From: Planctomycetota bacterium
GTDB lineage: Bacteria > Planctomycetota > UBA1135 > UBA2386
Assembly (NCBI GenBank): GCA_016793305.1
Contig: JAEUHU010000356.1
Location: 1-6,533 of the forward strand
DNA length: 6,533 nt
Direction: 5' to 3'
Shown here: piece by piece, positions 5,236 to 6,533 of the stretch
Position numbering within the stretch: the first letter of the stretch is position 1
Layout of the letters: each line of letters begins with the position of its first letter
Notes under the pieces: model-generated
Databases searched by the model: none
Told to the model about the DNA's origin: nothing
Seen by the model: the letters and a program-made list of their open reading frames with translations, nothing else
Translations under genes and position numbers: made by a program

Positions 5236-6533
5236 ATGCGCGCTCCCGACGTCGTCCTCGGCCTGCTGGCCGTGTCCTCCACCCTGGTGGCGCAACAAGC
5301 GACCGCCCCCACCTTCGCGCCGCCCGTGCGCGTGCAAGCCGACGGCAAGGACGTCGGCACGAGCCGGCTCTATCCATCGCCGGTGCTGCACGACATGAAC
5401 GGCGACGGGCTCGCCGATCTCGTGATCGGCGACCTGCGCGGCCGCATCACGGTGGCGCTGCGCCTGCCCGGTGCGGGCCTGCCGCGCTTCGCGAAGGAGA
5501 CGAAGCTGCTGGCGAAGGACGGCGACGAGCTGGACTTCGCGAATTGGTGATGCATCGGCATGAGTCCACAGTTCGTGGACTTCGACGCGGACGGCGACCT
5601 CGACCTGGTCGCCGGCACCTACGACGGCTCGCCGCACCTCGCCCGCCGCGACGGGGACGGCTTGTTGCAGCCCGAACAGATCCTCGACGCCGAGGGTGTG
5701 CGCATCGTGCTGCACGACTTCTGGGACCACGATGCGAAGAAGTGGACCGAGAGTTCGCGCGGCGACCTGCCGGGCCAACCGGCGGTGCAGGGCCACGGCA
5801 CTTCGGCGATCGCGTTCGACGACGACGGCGACGGCGATCTCGACCTGCTGCTCGGCGACCACAAGTCGGGCCACGTCTACCGCCGTGAGAACCGCGGCAC
5901 CGCGAAGGCTCCCGCCTACGCGCGCGGCAACGAACGGGTGCTCGCCGGCGGCAAGCCGATCGACGTGCCCGGCACGGTGGCGACGCTGCGCCTCGTCGAC
6001 TGGGACCAGGACGGCCGCCAGGACCTGCTGTTCGGCAGCATGGGCGACGTCTACGGCGAGGCGGCCGGCGGCGGGGTGTTCTGGTGCCGCAACGAGGGCG
6101 ACGGCAAGGCGGCGCGCTTCGGCCCGCTGCAGACGCTGGTCGCACCGAGCCCGAAGGGCCACACGGAGGCCGTTCGCCCGGACGCAGGGCTGTATCCCGA
6201 AGCGGCGGACCTCGACGGCGACGGCGACCTCGACCTCGTGGTCGGGGCCTACTCGCTGTGGACGCCACCGAGCCGGACGCTCACGGCCCAAGAGCAGCAG
6301 CGGGTCGCGACGATCCGCAGCGACCTGCAGGCGCTCGACGCCGAGCTGGAGAAGCTGAACCAGGCGGCCCAGGCGGCCATGCGTGGGTTCCTCGACGAAG
6401 AGGAGGCCAACAAGCGCTACACGGCCGCGTTCCAGGCGCAGAAGAAGGAACGCGACCAGCTGCGCGAACGCCGCGAGCCGCTCGAGAAGGAACTGGCGAC
6501 GCTGGTGCCGGCGAAGCAGCGCCGCGCGTTCGT
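5236..6533 (+). CDS. Secreted FG-GAP repeat protein, candidate selenoprotein with in-frame TGA (3' partial)
   Basis: The gene starts at ATG 5236 with a signal peptide (VVLGLLAVSSTLVAQ, residues 6-20) and is read here through a TGA at codon 105 as selenocysteine. At least 432 residues are present and the gene runs off the window. Five FG-GAP/VCBS-type calcium-binding repeats are visible: DMNGDGLADLVIGD (53-66), DFDADGDLDLVAGT (115-128), DDDGDGDLDLLLGD (195-208), DWDQDGRQDLLFGS (255-268) and DLDGDGDLDLVVGA (325-338). They imply a beta-propeller-like extracellular or periplasmic domain. One repeat precedes the TGA and four follow it in the same frame, so this is one coding unit. The sequence at the TGA reads Trp-Sec-Cys-Ile-Gly; the only other Cys is Cys284 in VFWCRN. 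From about residue 349 the chain becomes a charged, heptad-rich coiled coil (DLQALDAELEKLNQ and after). No ribosome binding site is seen. If TGA is a true stop, the product is a 104-residue fragment and the rest a pseudogene remnant. Ligand and role are unknown. Confidence 0.8.
5548..5550 (+). other. In-frame TGA, candidate selenocysteine codon
   Basis: This TGA follows codon 104 (Trp) and precedes TGC (Cys), giving a proposed Sec-Cys pair. The frame is open for all 327 codons after it. TGA is the normal stop of the ATPase, methyltransferase, transporter and ChaN-like genes, so a genome-wide reassignment of TGA to Trp or Gly does not explain it; local recoding or a recent nonsense mutation would. 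Confidence 0.75.
5552..5588 (+). promoter_or_regulatory. Candidate bacterial SECIS stem-loop
   Basis: The upper stem AGTCCAC (5563-5569) pairs perfectly with GTGGACT (5575-5581) around the loop AGTTC (5570-5574); a G-T pair (5562/5582) adds an eighth. Below a four-base bulge GCAT (5558-5561), GCATCG (5552-5557) can pair with CGACGC (5583-5588) with one A-C mismatch. Nineteen bases separate the TGA from the loop, and a G is the second loop base. Known bacterial SECIS elements bound by SelB have a loop about 16-37 bases downstream, a short loop and a G in its first two positions. The stem uses AGT and CCA codons whose final T and A are paired (T5565-A5579, A5568-T5576), in a gene that otherwise strongly prefers G or C there. 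SelB binding is inferred, not shown. Confidence 0.72.

Noticed and set aside
2880..5360. 826-codon open frame on the minus strand
   Set aside because: It lies antisense to the ChaN-like gene, which has a signal peptide and clear family motifs. The antisense product is Arg/His/Val-rich low-complexity sequence without a recognisable domain, as expected from high-GC third-position bias.
5548..5550. TGA explained by an alternative genetic code (TGA = Trp or Gly)
   Set aside because: All four genes with a visible 3' end use TGA as their stop at the expected end of the protein, so TGA is a normal terminator here.
5548..5550. TGA explained by a frameshift or by two separate genes
   Set aside because: The FG-GAP repeats before and after the TGA are in the same frame, and the downstream part has no signal peptide or credible start near its beginning. 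A plain nonsense mutation remains possible but does not explain the hairpin.
5549..5556. GATGCATC palindrome overlapping the TGA
   Set aside because: It is an 8-base self-complementary sequence that cannot form a hairpin by itself because it has no loop, and it competes only weakly with the better SECIS-like stem. Probably coincidental.

Overview
This is a high-GC bacterial window whose codons mostly end in G or C. It carries five genes in ordinary bacterial layout and no RNA genes, insertion sequences or CRISPR. The gene mix suggests a Planctomycetota-like organism: a secreted FG-GAP repeat protein, a long secreted ChaN-type protein, and two signal peptides with a cleavage region ending in Ala-Gln. 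This is an inference from style, not a proven placement.

Layout. The window opens inside an AAA ATPase/DUF4143 gene (+, 1-1134), which is convergent with and overlaps a class I SAM-dependent O-methyltransferase gene (-, 1040-2134). Divergent from the methyltransferase, after a 42-bp gap, is a queuosine precursor transporter of the YhhQ/VUT family (+, 2177-2899). A 73-bp gap leads to a 723-residue exported protein (+, 2973-5144) with an N-terminal ChaN/Tiki-like domain, a middle alpha/beta-hydrolase-like domain that lacks the nucleophile serine, and an unassigned C-terminal domain. A 91-bp gap then leads to a secreted FG-GAP repeat protein (+, from 5236, running off the window end).

The most notable item is in this last gene. 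Its frame is interrupted by one TGA (5548-5550) but continues open in the same frame for 327 more codons to the window edge, with FG-GAP calcium-binding repeats on both sides. A perfect 7-bp stem with a five-base AGTTC loop begins 12 bases after the TGA, placing the loop 19 bases downstream. This matches what is known of bacterial SECIS elements (loop distance, small loop, G in the first two loop positions). The best reading is a selenoprotein with a Sec-Cys pair (Trp-Sec-Cys-Ile-Gly) in a family that I do not know to contain selenocysteine. Automatic gene callers would split or truncate it.

The genes do not form one obvious pathway. The first three look like unrelated housekeeping or accessory genes. 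The last two are both exported and could act in the same compartment, but nothing in the sequence links their functions directly.
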